The translations under genes and the position numbers were made by a program. A stretch of DNA of 64,000 nucleotides. It comes from Moringa oleifera (taxonomy: Eukaryota > Streptophyta > Magnoliopsida > Brassicales > Moringaceae). Each line of letters opens with the position of its first letter. Position 1 is the stretch's first letter. The stretch is from positions 310,001 through 374,000 of the forward strand of contig JAJFZO010000229.1 of the NCBI GenBank assembly GCA_021397835.1, read 5' to 3'. The notes below the pieces were generated by a model that worked only from the letters and a program-made list of their open reading frames with translations, was not told where the DNA came from and did no database searches. Positions 27,255 through 44,058 of this stretch are shown here, piece after piece.

Positions 27255-28100
27255 ATAATGAAAAAAAAGAAAAGAAAAAGAAACTCTCAATTTTTTGAAG
27301 TTTTATCATTTCAAGAGTAAAAATGTTAAGGGGTAAGTACACAAATTTTAGTTGAAATTTAAACTTGAGTCAAACTGATTAAAAAATTTTAATATTCAAA
27401 AATAAGACAAAAGGAGCAAGATATAAAAAAGAGTAAAATATATATATGTAAATTTTTAATTTTTGTTTTTATATTTTTAACAAATATTTTTTTCATTATT
27501 TTCAGATTGCTCAGGCATGAAATTTTAATATTTTTGAAAACATGTTATAATTTAATTTTTTAAAAAATTTTGAATAAAAATTATATAAAATTTTAATATT
27601 TATTTTATATTATTAAATAAATTTTCATATTCAAAAAGTGATTAATCAAAATTTGACCTATCAAATTTTGATTTATCAATTTAAATTTTTATTTAAATAA
27701 TTATAAAAAATTCAAATATTTTTATTATTAAAATATATTTTAAATGATTTAAATATATTTTTTATTTTTATTTTATTTTAAGTTTATTTTTTAAATTTTA
27801 ATGCAAAATTTTTTAATAATATAAATTTTAAAATATATATTTTCAATACTTAAAAATTATGATAATACTTTAAATATTTTTAATATCAGTGAAAATTATT
27901 TTGATAAATTTTTTGTAATATAATTTATTAATTTTTGAACATAAAAATTCCATTGATAACATAAAACAAAGAGATCTTTATCTTTGAATATAAAATTAAA
28001 TTAATTTATACCATAAAAATTTAAAATATACATTTTTTTATATTTATCCAAAAAATAATTCATCAACCTTTGCAATCCCTTTTAACATATTCACCACCAC
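27255..28100. other. AT-rich intergenic DNA
   Basis: Poly-A/T rich sequence upstream of the rubredoxin gene. No gene or repeat family recognised. Confidence 0.6.
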
Positions 28101-31100
28101 CAACAGCTCATTCAAGTTGTTAACATTTAACATTAATTTTGAGAAAAAATGGCTTGGAGTTGGCTGAGTTTGAATATTTGGCAAATGAGTGTTTCTGTCT
28201 TTTCACTTGGATTTATAGAGAAAATTGTTACCCATTACTCCTTGCAATGGTTTTCTAATTTCTTTTATAATAGGCCACAGCAAGGCTCAAAGAACAGTAC
28301 CTTGTAGCATTAAATCATCTACCAAAACAATTAAAAAAAAAACAATACTGTCAGTTCAACCAGTTTCGCTCCTGGAAAACATCCAGAACAGGCATCCACC
28401 TTGAATTTCCTGGATATTTTCTCAGGAAAGAACAAGTTAACTGTCAAACTTCTCGGCTTTAATCAGTTCCATGGATCCTAAAGAAAATTTAAGAAGAGGC
28501 ACTTGCTCCATCTTAAGAGGAACAGGCTCCAGTGAAATCATGTCATATATCAGGAGACTATGCAGTAAAAGTCTGATCTATACATTTCCGTACAATGAAG
28601 TATTATAGTAAACCAATCAGTGGAGGAAGAAACTTAAGTGTTGGAAAACAGCCAGCCAGAGGTTCTCAGAAAGCATGATGAATGAAATGAATCAAACCAT
28701 TTACAACTGGAAATGGAAGTAGCATCCAGGAAAAAGCTAAGACTGAATGGCTATAGATCAGAACAACTTATCCCAAATGAAATAAGATCAATTTTTGTTG
28801 ATCTTTTGAAGAGATGTCAGACACTTGTTAATTTAATAAAGCGAATAGTTAAGATGCATTTTATTATTTTTTTTCTCTCCTACTAATACAGTGAATTACA
28901 AAAACATCTTTTTTTTATGGTTTTGAACTCAGATCAACAGGGAATCTGAATCCCTTCAAAACACAAGTACACATAAGCAATCAGAAAAAGTGCTAAGAGT
29001 ACCTAGACAATGGAAATAGATGTGAAGCATTTCCATGCACAAGGAAACAAAAACTCCAGTTAGACACGAAATCCACCTTTCTGTTCACAAACATACACAC
29101 AGGATCCCATCAATTTGCATGTCTTCAAGCAAACATGATAACAAGAAATAAAAGATAGATGAAGAAGGCTGACAATGCTATTCACATGACAGGTGCAACC
29201 AGAACAATAATTACAATTCTTTGAAGGCAGAGCCTGTTAACTAAGAGATTAAGAGTGAAAAAGGACAAAAGAAGAAGAATGTACATACGTACAAAGAAAT
29301 CACATGCTCACATTGAAAAGCCATCCCAAAGAAAGGAGTTTGAAACTACGATTTCATGTACTTTACATGCTTAAAGCTCTTCACAAGTTCATCAGGACTT
29401 TCGAAAGCAGAAGTCAGCCCATGTACAGAAAAAGATCCAGATTCAGATTCTATGTTCAGAATTTAAATTTTAATAAATTATCAAAACATTCAAAAATGGA
29501 ATTGAGAAAACTAATAAATATGAATAGTTTAAAAGAATAACATACTCATCTCACAGAGGTTTTCAATACCGTTCCCTTGAATGGGCTCCCCTTATCTGGT
29601 TGCAGGGTTGAAAAGATTATGCTGCCAGACAGCCTCTTGGACTTATCAGTCTCTAGGCATATCTATATTGATGTAATCATCTAACATCAGGCATGGATGA
29701 GCCAAGGAAAATCAGCAACAAATCTACATAAAGCACATCTATATCTGATTCCAACTAGACTGAAGGTGAACCACATAGAATGGTACAGTCACCCATGTCC
29801 CTGAGTAGATGCATTAAAACATAGCAGTAGGAGTCATTAGCAGACATAGAGTGAATCAAACTGTGTGAGATGGGTAAACACCGCCTCATACCACAGTAGG
29901 AATCATTTCTTTCATTTAAAGAAGCCTTCAAAATAAAATCTGTTTTGAAAGATAACATGATTAACTCTTAACTTATAAAATATTAAGGCTGAAAAAATTT
30001 TAAAATTCATCCCAGATTAGATATATATGATTTCTAATACTATGTTCATCACTGTTCAGATCAGTCAGAGTCCAATGGTTGATCTAAAGTTTTGGAAGGC
30101 TTGGATGTACATATTTTGTGCAATATACCAGTCAATCTAATAGTTTATTACAGTTTCAATTTTCCAACCAGGGAATGACCCAAGGCGTAGCTGCTTCCAA
30201 CTGCAACAAGAGAATCCAGTTCATGGCCACAACTTATGGACCAACTTTGATTGTTGTTGTATACGTTAAAACTAAAATGGAATTCTCACAAAGATTGAAA
30301 ATCTCTTCCAGCTTTCTTTCGCTGATGATTGTTGCATGCCTGCTCTTCGTAGATGATTGATTGCATGCTTAAAAGATAAAATGGCTTTTCTTTCAGATGA
30401 ATGAAGAAGGATGGCTAAGGAAGCAACTAATCCAGTTTTGCTCCAGCATCACAAGCACACTACAAAGAATTTGGAGGACTAACAATAAATAGGTGTTAAC
30501 TCTTGCAAATGGCAACTTATATAGTTCAAACTTTTAATCTTCTACACACACTTCACAGGCTCAACATTGCATTGTTGGTTCAGGCCCAGTAGGTTCCCAC
30601 AGAGTCAGTACGTGCAAAACTACAAGAATAGCTCTAAAGCAAGAAGATATAATGATAACAGGAAGCAGCTCACTGGAATAATACATGTACACTAAATGGG
30701 AATTAAAAAAGGAATTTCAACAATCCACAAAGAAATCACAGTTCATAGTTTGAGATAAAACAAGTTGCCAGGTTTAATATTGCTCATATTTAGTGCTATG
30801 CAGCAGACAACAGACAGACTAGAAACTGTTGCTAACCCAATAATATACCAATTGAAAAGGTAAAGAAGCTCATAACAGGGCATCAGATGCCAATTCTCAA
30901 AATCAGTAATGCAAGATTCACTACAACTGAATGATGCCATAGCAATTACAATTATATCTTTATTCTAACAAGTCAAAATAAAAAATCTGTACTATCTGCA
31001 CATATCTAAAGAATATGGACAAAGCGAGAATCACAAGGAAATTAGAAACCATTATTCAACAACTGTTCTATCAAATTAACAAAAGGTTAAAGATTGAACC

Positions 31101-31196
31101 CTGCAAAGGCTACACTACTCAATGACCAAATCCCTTTTTACCAAACAAAACCGAAAAGCCCCAATCACTTACACTGAATTCCAATATATGAGATGA
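28100..31196. other. Balanced-composition region downstream of the GeBP gene, possibly transcribed
   Basis: About 3 kb that is clearly less AT-rich than the DNA to its left, with only short reading frames that match no family I know. It lies directly 3' of the GeBP-like gene on minus. It could be a long or intron-containing 3' UTR, a non-coding RNA, or a decayed gene. In Arabidopsis a NEK kinase lies between the rubredoxin and FLAP1 homologues; I see no kinase motifs here. Confidence 0.4.
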
Positions 31197-32561
31197 TCAC
31201 CCTCCTCCAGTTGTCCGCAACTCCTCCAATGTCGCCTTGATCTGATCCTGCACCAACTCCAATCGCTTCAAGTACACCTCCAATTCCAGAATTTGCTGTT
31301 TCCTCCATCTTTCATCCACAAACTCACCTCCGCTGCCACTGCCACCACCGCTGCCGAACCCCATAATCCCACCAAAACTCATGGGTATCATTGGATTCCA
31401 TGCCCCCATCCCCATCCCCCCACATGGCATTCCCCCCATCATCATCATTGCCCCACTCAACATCTCCTTGAACACTGGAGACAAACAACTCCTGAGTGAA
31501 TCCTCTATCACCCCCACCCCGATGTTCCCCACCCCACCACCAAGGTTCTCGTTGTTCACAACAAACCCATCACTGAAACCACGCTTATCCTCAATCTTCC
31601 CTGCGGACCTCGATCTTGATCGCTTCCTTGACCTACTACTGGCACCCTTCCTCTCAACACCATCCTCAACTTTCACCTCAAAATGAGGGTTAGAAAGACT
31701 GACATTACTAATATGATTATTGTTTACATTGTTATTAGTTTCTTCATCATCCAAGACGTTATCTTCCACTCCAATTATCTTCCCCGTGTTGCTCCAGATC
31801 TTTCTAGAAATTTCAAAAGTGGCCTGATCGTGGGGGCTCTTGAAGGAGAAATCCTTACCGGCGCTGATCTTGCTCATTACGTTTCGATACTTTTTCTTTA
31901 ATCGCCGAAGTTTCTCGACCAGCTGGTTTTTGTTGAAATCGAGCTGCAATTTTGATTTTATCTGGTCGTAAAACATGGCCGTATCCGTGTGGTGTGAGTT
32001 GCCGGTGAGGCGATGCGACGTCGTGTAGTCGAGAAAGCCTTGGAGGAGCTCGATCTCATCCTCGTCGGTCCACAAACGCTGGAACAGCCGCCTGGAATCG
32101 TCAAGCTGCGGCGGAGGCTTCTGCTTGTCCTCTTGGACGATCACGAGAGCATCCGGGATGCGCTGCCGCTTCGGGTCGCGGTTCAGATCGTCGATGGGAG
32201 TCGTAAGCGGAGGATCGATGCCGTTGGGGACGGTTGTGACAGGTACGGCGGCGGGGACGGCGACAGTAAGAGCGAGCGTTGCGGAGGTTGGGGTTGCGGT
32301 TATGGCCGTTTTGGTAGCAGATTCCATAGTAGCGGCTGTTTTCGCCGTGGTGGTGGTGGTGGGGACGGGAGGAGGTGATGACGTGGACACGGAGTTGAGG
32401 TCCTCTTCCTCTTCTGCTTCGTCTTCTTCGTCGTCGTTTTCCTCGGGCGCCAACACGTCGTCGTTGTCCTCAAGGTCATCGTCAGATTCGGATTCCTCTT
32501 CGTCGTCGTCGAGGTCGTGGGACTCACCTGGGTAAACGGTGTCGTGTTCCTCGGATGCCAT
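31197..32561 (-). CDS. GeBP/Storekeeper-like (DUF573) transcription factor
   Basis: Intronless, 454 residues, nuclear DNA-binding protein of the GLABROUS1 enhancer-binding (GeBP) family, plant-specific regulators linked to cytokinin response and leaf development. The first about 60 residues are strongly acidic (Asp/Glu runs), followed by a Thr/Ala/Pro-rich linker. The DUF573 domain spans about 157-257, with LFQRLWTDEDEIELLQGFLD, KNQLVEKLRRLKKKY and FEISRKIW. A basic Arg/Ser/Lys stretch (SRSRKRSRSRS) after it is a likely nuclear localisation signal. A Gly/Met-rich segment leads to a C-terminal heptad-like helix (about 420-450, LELEVYLKRLELVQDQ) fitting the family's leucine-zipper-like dimerisation region. 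A GA microsatellite lies in the leader. Closest by recall to Arabidopsis At5g28040 and At3g04930. Confidence 0.92.
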   Translation of the reverse strand: MASEEHDTVYPGESHDLDDDEEESESDDDLEDNDDVLAPEENDDEEDEAEEEEDLNSVSTSSPPPVPTTTTTAKTAATMESATKTAITATPTSATLALTVAVPAAVPVTTVPNGIDPPLTTPIDDLNRDPKRQRIPDALVIVQEDKQKPPPQLDDSRRLFQRLWTDEDEIELLQGFLDYTTSHRLTGNSHHTDTAMFYDQIKSKLQLDFNKNQLVEKLRRLKKKYRNVMSKISAGKDFSFKSPHDQATFEISRKIWSNTGKIIGVEDNVLDDEETNNNVNNNHISNVSLSNPHFEVKVEDGVERKGASSRSRKRSRSRSAGKIEDKRGFSDGFVVNNENLGGGVGNIGVGVIEDSLRSCLSPVFKEMLSGAMMMMGGMPCGGMGMGAWNPMIPMSFGGIMGFGSGGGSGSGGEFVDERWRKQQILELEVYLKRLELVQDQIKATLEELRTTGGG

Positions 32562-32585
32562 AGAGACAATCCACCGGCAAATCGT

Positions 32586-32610
<25 letters not shown>
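32586..32610 (+). repeat. (GA)n microsatellite in the GeBP-like gene leader
   Basis: A GA run about 25 bases upstream of the GeBP start codon, read as CT on the gene's strand. Such CT tracts are common in plant 5' UTRs. Confidence 0.9.
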
Positions 32611-32616
<6 letters not shown>

Positions 32617-32879
32617 AGTTGTGTTTGGCTGTTTGGTCCGGTTCGGTTTGGTTGAGCCTCTGGTTTGGTCAGTCTCTAAAGAGAGAAAGGGGCGTCGGGT
32701 TCACGAGGGTTCGTTGTTTTTGCGTGTTGGACTTAGACTCGGTGAAGGGTGGACTGAGTGGGAGAGAGAGATGACTTGTCCCACGCGCGCTCAGTGGGGT
32801 TTGTTTCGTCACGACGTGGCAAATTATTCCATTGGTTGCTCTTTGACACAAAGAGAAGGGTTAATATCATCTATATTGA

Positions 32880-34560
32880 CTTTTAAAAAATTATTTATTT
32901 GGTGAGATATTAATATAAATAAAATTAATAAAATGTCTGATACTTTTAAATATAAAAAATTGTAAATTATATTTTATTTAAATTATATATAATAATATTT
33001 GAATTTTATTGAATTTAAATTTTATTAAAAAAATTGTTAAGTTAAAAATATTCAAATTGAATATCTTAAATAATAAATTTAAATTTAAATTTTTTAAAAA
33101 ATACCCAAATTATCATCATACAAATTTAAAAATTTTCAAATATCAAAGACATTTTTAATTTTATATTTTCAAAATTATAATAAAACTCATACATTAAAAA
33201 TTATTTAAATTTAAAAATAAAATCAAAATAAAACATACAATTCATTTAAGTTATTTTTCAAGCATTTTAATAATGAAAATATCATTATTTTTTTATACTC
33301 GTTTAAGTTAATATCTAATTAAAATTAAATTAAAATATTATAAATAAAATTAAATTAATTAATAATTTAATATTCAAATTTAAAAACACATACTGTTTAT
33401 ACTTACTTTGTATATTTTAATCAAATTTATTATTCTAATTAAGTTTAGCAAATTAATTTTGCAACGAATCCTCATTGAATTTAAAAATGCTTAGTTTATA
33501 ATAAATTTGGACTTCACAGTAAACTATGATTTATGATTTTGATATTATTGATTTAAATTATCTCACATGCAAAAATAATTAAAAATTAAAAAAAAACTGT
33601 TGGAGATCCTTAGTCATCGCAAATAATCATCTTTGTTTTTATTTTTATAATTAATCTAAATTATTGTACTAATCTTTGTTTATTTTAGCAACTAGCTTTT
33701 TAATAACTTAATTTTTGTCATTTTGTTGGAAAATTAGTTATTGATCGTATAATTTTGTTATTTTGAATGGCAACTAGTTCATGTGTGTCTGACTTTATTG
33801 CCAATGAGTCGAGTCAAATTAATTTGAAAATCAATTTTAAAATTTTAAATTTATTTTATTTAAAATACTTATTAATTAATTAAAATTAATCAAATTTATA
33901 TAAAATTGGATAAAAAAATAAATCAAATCAAATGAGCTTTTAATATATTATCTTGTGTGACAACTAGTTCATATGTGTGATTATGTTATTAGCAAGTCAA
34001 GCATGACTTAATATGGGTACCATAACTTCAAAATCTAAATTTATTTGATTACAAATTTTAATTTATTATATGAATCCAATTTTTTAATTAAAAAAATCAA
34101 ATCAAGAGTCAAAATAGAAAACTATCATACTAAAACTCATGGGATCAAACATTAAATCAAAAATTTCACCCGAGAATTTATTGTTCTTAATGCATAGCCA
34201 ACAAGATATATTCTACTCAAAAGTTTCTGAATAAATATTAAAAATTTTTAAATTATTCATATATTTTAATTTAAATCATGAAATATTTAATGATTCAATT
34301 GTTTTTTTAATGTTATACTTTGATTTAATTTAAATTTTTTAAAAAATATAAAAACTTAATAATATTATTGTTTGTTAAAATATCTCAAAATAATTTAAAT
34401 AAATTTTATATTTAGATTAAATTAAATTAAAATATCATAAATATAATTAAATCAATCAATATTTTACAAATAAAATTTTTTAAAAATTATTAGTTTAAAA
34501 TTTTCTATTACATTTATCTAAACATAATTTCTAACTCATAGGAACCAGGGAAATTTGATC
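32880..34560. other. AT-rich intergenic DNA
   Basis: Low-complexity A/T sequence between the GeBP promoter and the guanosine deaminase 3' end. No gene seen. The block from about 34560 to 34812 is probably the deaminase 3' UTR. Confidence 0.6.
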
Positions 34561-34812
34561 TGATCATTTAGAAGGTAAACTATAATTTCACCAAGAGAGA
34601 TCCGAGATAAGAAGAAAAGAAAACCTATGTTTATTGTTAGGAGAATAAGAACATAAACTCGAAGAAACCCAGTTTTTTCAACTAGTTGATTGTATCAACT
34701 TATTTGATCTTGAGCGTTACAGAAAATAAACATTGATTATGAGAATAGAAAGTTTTTTTTTTTTTTCTATGGCTTTTCTTGACCAATGGATAAGAAAGAA
34801 ACCAAATTAATA

Positions 34813-38564
<3,752 letters not shown>

Positions 38565-38599
38565 GATGGAATTCAGGTGAGTAAGAGAAAATACCAGAG

Positions 38600-40700
38600 T
38601 TCAGGAAATGGGTACTGTGTAATTAGGAAGGAAACAAGGAGATAAAGGGGAATAACTGGTGAAAGAGAACGAGAAGAGATTGTCCACGAATTAGATTATT
38701 ATACACTCGTTGGAAATGAAGGAGAAAAGGGTGCGTCAGAGAAGAAAGATAAATGACAGAGAAAGCACATGCAAGGGGAAAAAAGGACAAAATAGGAATC
38801 TTTTCTCTGCGGATTCACGTTTGCTTTTCTGTTATGTTTCCTTCCACGAGAGCCGTGTGGATGGGGAGAACCCTCGAGTGCTGATGCGGCCACCTCTCTC
38901 TTCACCAGTTTCCGGATCTATATAGCCTTCAATTCGCTCTCTCTTCCCTGTCACACCACCATTGGAACAAGTAAAATCGATTGGGACTTTATCTTGTTCA
39001 AAAGAATCAGGACCCACTTAGATTCCTACAAGATTAATACCTAAAAAATTGTTTTGACTCCCAAGATAACTGTATCTGGTTGATTTGAAGAAGCTTCGAA
39101 GCAACAGAAAAAAAGGTGGTTTTTTTTATAACAAAAAGACTGAATTTTCATCGCATTTGATCTGCTCCCCAAATAATTTTGCCGTAGAAAAATGCAAAGA
39201 TGCTTTTAAATGTGTCCAATAATTTAAATCATAAAATCCAAAGCAGGTATAACAAATGACTCGGTGATCAGTTTCCCAAAGTCACCTAATGCTTCAACTT
39301 GTCAACAGCCCATAGGTGAACGCCGTCCACCAAAACCCACAAATGTTTTCTTCTATTGTTGGCTTTCTGTGTTCACATTTGAGGGTTAAGGTAGAAGTAT
39401 AAGTTAAGGGCACATTGATGAGAGACTCCAAAAGGGCAAAAATATGTAGCTTTTAGGTGACCCAAAGGCGGTGGCTTGATTTGATGGTAAGTCTAAATTC
39501 AACTTGGAGGCATAATCCATCTGAAGTTGAATTAAAATGCTTGTATGTATCAAAGCTCGATTTCTTAACAAGTAACAACAAATATGGCAATTGGAGCCTT
39601 GCATACTATCATGTGAGAGAATTTTTTTAATATTTATTTATTTATTTATTACTTTTTTAGATATGAAAATCTAACGAGAACCCATTAATTCTTTTTTATA
39701 ACTGGAGTATGGATTGCTCCATAAAAGAATTGATAAAATTTTAGAAGCAAATTACATTATCCATTTGTGTATATGATTATATAAAGAAATCTATAATTAA
39801 AATATTTTAAGATAAAATTTGTATAAAATGATAAATCTAACTATAATCTATTAATTTAAGTTAAATTAAATTTTATTAAAAATTAAAAATATTTAAGTTA
39901 AAAATTTTATACAATAATTTAGATTTTTCACAGAACTAAAAAATATTCAAAATACTATCAAAAAAATCAATTTTTTTAAATATTAAAAATATATATTTCT
40001 TAATTTACACTACTTAAAAATTTTATAAAAATAAATTTTACACAAAAATATTTAAATTTAAAAAATAAACTAAAATAAAATAAATAATTTATTGAAATTA
40101 TTTTCAAAACATTTCAACAACTAATATTTTTAATTTTTTATAACTATTTACATTAAAATTTAATTTAAATTAAATTAATATATCAAAATTCAATTTATTA
40201 TTGATAAGAAAATAAATATTAAAATTTTGTATAACCTTTAGTCAATATCTTATCATCATCATTAATCTATAAAAGTTATTCAAGATGCAATAAAACACTA
40301 TCAGATTTAATCTTTTTGGTTAGTCCTTTATTGCTTGACGTTTGAAAAAAAAAGAATTAATTAATGAAAATTTTTTAAGAACTTATATAAAATAAAATAA
40401 ATATTTCTTATTTATCACCATCGATAGAAGGATAAGTTTCATATATTATAGTCACCATTCCATAGCTAGTGGGATGCATTGTCGCTATCCTTCTTACTTC
40501 ATCAACCTAGTCTTAAAACAATATAATTCAACATGCCCAAGGCAGAAATGAATACATACACAACAAGCATAAGCCACTTAAAAAAAAAATAATTAACTGA
40601 TTCAAGAAATGTTGGATGATTAAAGAATTAGATCCCCTTTGTTTCTGAGTTGGTTGCTTGTATTCCTAAAAGGAGACTCAGTAGTGATCCTGAGAAACCC
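38600..40700. other. Intergenic DNA upstream of GSDA
   Basis: 38570-38700 is the probable GSDA leader and promoter. 38700-39600 has balanced composition but no recognised gene. 39620-40440 is AT-rich. Nothing else is supported. Confidence 0.5.
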
Positions 40701-41172
40701 TGACCTCATCTTCTGCTAATGGCCCTGTTCAAATACACAAATTACAATCTTATGAACCAAGTCCTCCAAAAAGGATGGCAACAGCTGATAGGTTTCCATC
40801 CAAACCAACTTAGAGCTGCACAAGAACAGCAGCCATATTGGTAAAAGCAAGATATGCTTAACACATCCACCTTGCTTGACAACTCCGAATTGTAAAAAGA
40901 AAACATGAAGCCAAGTTTCACCATCTGAAGAAAAATGTGAAACCATAAATTCTGATTGAAAAAATCACACCAAGCAAAAGTAACTTCTATAGCCAGGTCA
41001 GAGACAAGGAAATGTATTGCTACTTGATATTTCAAAATTGTCCTCTTAATAAATGCCCAAAACAATATAACTAAACATCAGATAACACCAAAATCCATAG
41101 ATTCCATTTAAAAGAACCTAACAGAAAAAGACTACTACAAAACCCCCAATCAAGAGTATTGGCTGCAGGACC

Positions 41173-43498
41173 TCATTTCTTCTTTCCAGCCTTAGCTGCA
41201 TCACTGGCCTTAGTCTGCACATAAAGAAACAATAGCAGAATAAGAGACAATATCAGAATAAGAGGACGTGGTTTCCATCAATGATCAGAAATTCCAACAC
41301 AAGCAACCGGTTATAAGAGACTTCACAAATAAGCACTTTGGTTTACCTTCTTTACACCACGGATCTTCTTAGCCCTGTTCTTCCTCTCCTTCATCTGCTT
41401 CCTTGACTTCTCTACCTTGGTATCAAGTCCATTCTGCTCAAGGGAATGTGAATGTTTAGTGTGCACTTTAATATAACCAAAGCAATGAAATGATAATACA
41501 ATATTATCTCCAGCTGATTCAATAAATCAGAGGAATAAGCTAAACACATAAGCTGGAAACCTAGTAAAACAGACAATTCCAAAACAAGAATCTTTAAAGG
41601 TTTCTAAATTTGTTAAAAACAGCAAATTAATCCTCGCCCATTGTGCAATAGACCTGTGAGTTGTAATTTACTCCTCAACTTGAATAACTCCAGCTGACAA
41701 ATTAAATCACTAGCCTTAGCAAGCCCCAGTTTTTGTTGACAGGCAGGCTCAAGGTAGAAAACAAAAAGTGGCTGTACATGTTGAAAAGCTACATTGACAG
41801 TCAACTGCTCTAGTAACTGGGTATCCAGCTCAGTGGCTAGCAGACATTGATGCTACTCACAGGAAGTTCATGTAGTCAAATGGAAAATAAACATGTTAAG
41901 AAAGAAAGAAATGCAATACAATGATATTAGAGACTAAAGTGCACAAGAAAAAAATATATTCTAGCTCCATAAATGTAATCGACAAAACAATGTAATTGAG
42001 AAATCAAGCAACTAAAAATAATGGGAACCCTGCCTATTTATGTATTAGCTCCATCAAAGAGAGCACCATGATAACCAAACACAATAACCCCCAATCATCA
42101 TTAAGAATTCAGAACATTCAACATATGACCAAATACGTCTCAGTCCCAATGTTCACAGTAAGGAATGAATTATATATTGCCAAGTAAAATGAAGCAGAAT
42201 ACATACATACATACACACATACATACATATATATATGAACAATAAATCACATAGTATTACCCTGATCAGCCTGTACTTTGGCTCAAACTTCTTTGCGCTC
42301 TCAACAGAATCATAAATCAAACCAAACCCTGTGGATTTACCACCTCCAAAATGGGTCCTGAACTTAAATACAAAGATGGAGTTTGGGTCCTTCACTTCAT
42401 ACATCCTTGCAAGCTTCTCCTTAAGCTCAGCCTTCACACCAGAGAAACAAAAAATAAACAAGCCAATATCAATGGATAAGTCCAAAAAAAAATCTACAAA
42501 ACAAAACATTGCTTCTGAACTGATCTGAAGATGGAACAAAATTTAAATTTTAAAAAACTATTTTTTTTAAATGAAAACCTAAAAAATACAAAACAGCTTT
42601 CTCAATTTTTACAAATTCCAATTATGAAAATAAACACTGATGAGCAGAAGGAGAAAGTTTAAATAACGAGAAATAGAACTGAACCAAGATTTACCTTGGA
42701 AACATTGGCTCTCCCTGGATGAAGAACATCAATGACCTGCATAATTTAACAAAGGAAAGAAAATCAGACATAGGGCATTAAGCTCTTTTCTATACTGATT
42801 GAAGGAAGACATTATACAACAACAAAACCATATGGCAGCAAAGTAATTAGGAACTTGTAAGCCTTCAGGGATAATATGTCTGACAATAAGGCATTTTTTA
42901 AGCTTGTACAAGACATAGTATTTAGCCATCAGGTAATAACTGACGGCATTTCCTCACCTTACTAAGAAAAAGAAGACCTCCTTAGGTTAATTTAATCAGT
43001 ATGAGACCAAATACCAGGGTAATTATCCCTTTTCTTTTCTAATTTAAGATCTAAACTCCAAAGCGACCATATAGTAGGAGAGAAAATTAGAAAACCAACT
43101 ATAACAAGAAGTTAAACACTAAACTCAACAGTTTTATCCTTTTTCATTTAAGATCCCACTAATCCTTGTTCCATTACTGAGGAACCCAAAGTAAATAAGA
43201 ACAGAAAAACAAAACCATAAAAATCAAATAACTACTAAAGCATCTACTTTCCCTTTCACTCGGGATTTCCTTTGTCTTCATAATCTTAAAACACATTAGA
43301 ATCCAGAACTAAACACGAAACTCTGTTCCATATTTGGATGCCAAAGGAAATAACTAACAGCAAACAACAGGAAGCAGAGACGGCAAACAGGAGATAAAAA
43401 TTTATTTGACGGGAAAAAGAACTCACGAATTGCTTCCTCGACAGAAGCCTGTTAGTCATGAACTTCCTGGTCCTGATAGTGACTGCCTTGTCCGCCAT
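41173..43498 (-). CDS. RPS24: 40S ribosomal protein eS24 (RPS24)
   Basis: Small-subunit ribosomal protein of 137 residues, five exons on minus: 43498-43427, 42736-42695, 42431-42261, 41433-41347, 41214-41173 (414 nt). Starts [20 protein letters not shown]. Exon 3 holds the conserved core with [20 protein letters not shown]. The C-terminus is Lys/Arg-rich ([15 protein letters not shown], then AAKAGKKK), typical for rRNA contact. All splice sites are GT-AG. The promoter carries telo boxes and site II elements, the usual plant signature for ribosomal protein genes. It is divergent from FLAP1, with 560 bp between start codons. About 470 bases downstream look like 3' UTR. Confidence 0.96.
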
Positions 43499-43523
43499 TG
43501 CTGTGTTTGTTGATCAGCCGCAC

Positions 43524-43733
43524 AAACCCTAAGCTCAGATTGGAGCACAGAGAGGCAAAGACTTCACAGCAGCTGCTCACGAAGAAAGTTGGAGAGAGCC
43601 AAAACCCCTAGCTTTTATAGCATTAGGGTTAGGGTTCGGTTGGTTTCAAATGAGCTGGGCTTCTTCTGCCCCCATGTTTTTCGGGCCCATAGACGGGTCT
43701 GGGTTTTTCATGTTCTCCGGCTACCCGGCCCAA
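43524..43733 (-). promoter_or_regulatory. RPS24 promoter: telo boxes and site II (TGGGCC/Y) elements
   Basis: AAACCCTAA is present at 43524-43532 (plus), a double AACCCTAACCCTAA on minus at about 43623-43636, and TGGGCCC and TTGGGCC elements at 43683-43689 and 43727-43733. In plants, telo boxes together with site II (TGGGCY, bound by TCP factors) mark growth-regulated ribosomal protein genes. The region is shared with the divergent FLAP1 gene. Confidence 0.75.
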
Positions 43734-44058
43734 TAAATTATCAAAGCGGGCTTTGATGAAAAATCCCATTTTCTTGTCATTAAAAAAAAAAAAAGGAAAA
43801 TACGAAAAAAGGAAAATCACGTGCTCAAGATTCAGTCACGTGCCTCCGAAGGCGGAGATTCCTCAGTCCATAAACGAAAAATTAAAAATGACTGTAAATT
43901 ACTATTTGTAGACGAAGATGAGGTTCAGGAACGCACACAAAAGCAAGACACTTTCGTGGCCACTTCTTCAGTTTGTCGGACATTTCTCATCATCCAAACC
44001 TCATAAAATATCTCTCGTGTTTCTCTAAATCCTCAGTACCCTTCTTGTTCAAATCTCC

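Noticed and set aside
41215..41346. Possible box C/D snoRNA in RPS24 intron 4 (minus): CTGA boxes and a TTGATGG element
   Set aside because: The first C box is poor (GTGAAGT), no terminal stem pairs, and no rRNA guide could be shown. Ribosomal gene introns often host snoRNAs, so a snoRNA search would be worthwhile, but I cannot support the call.
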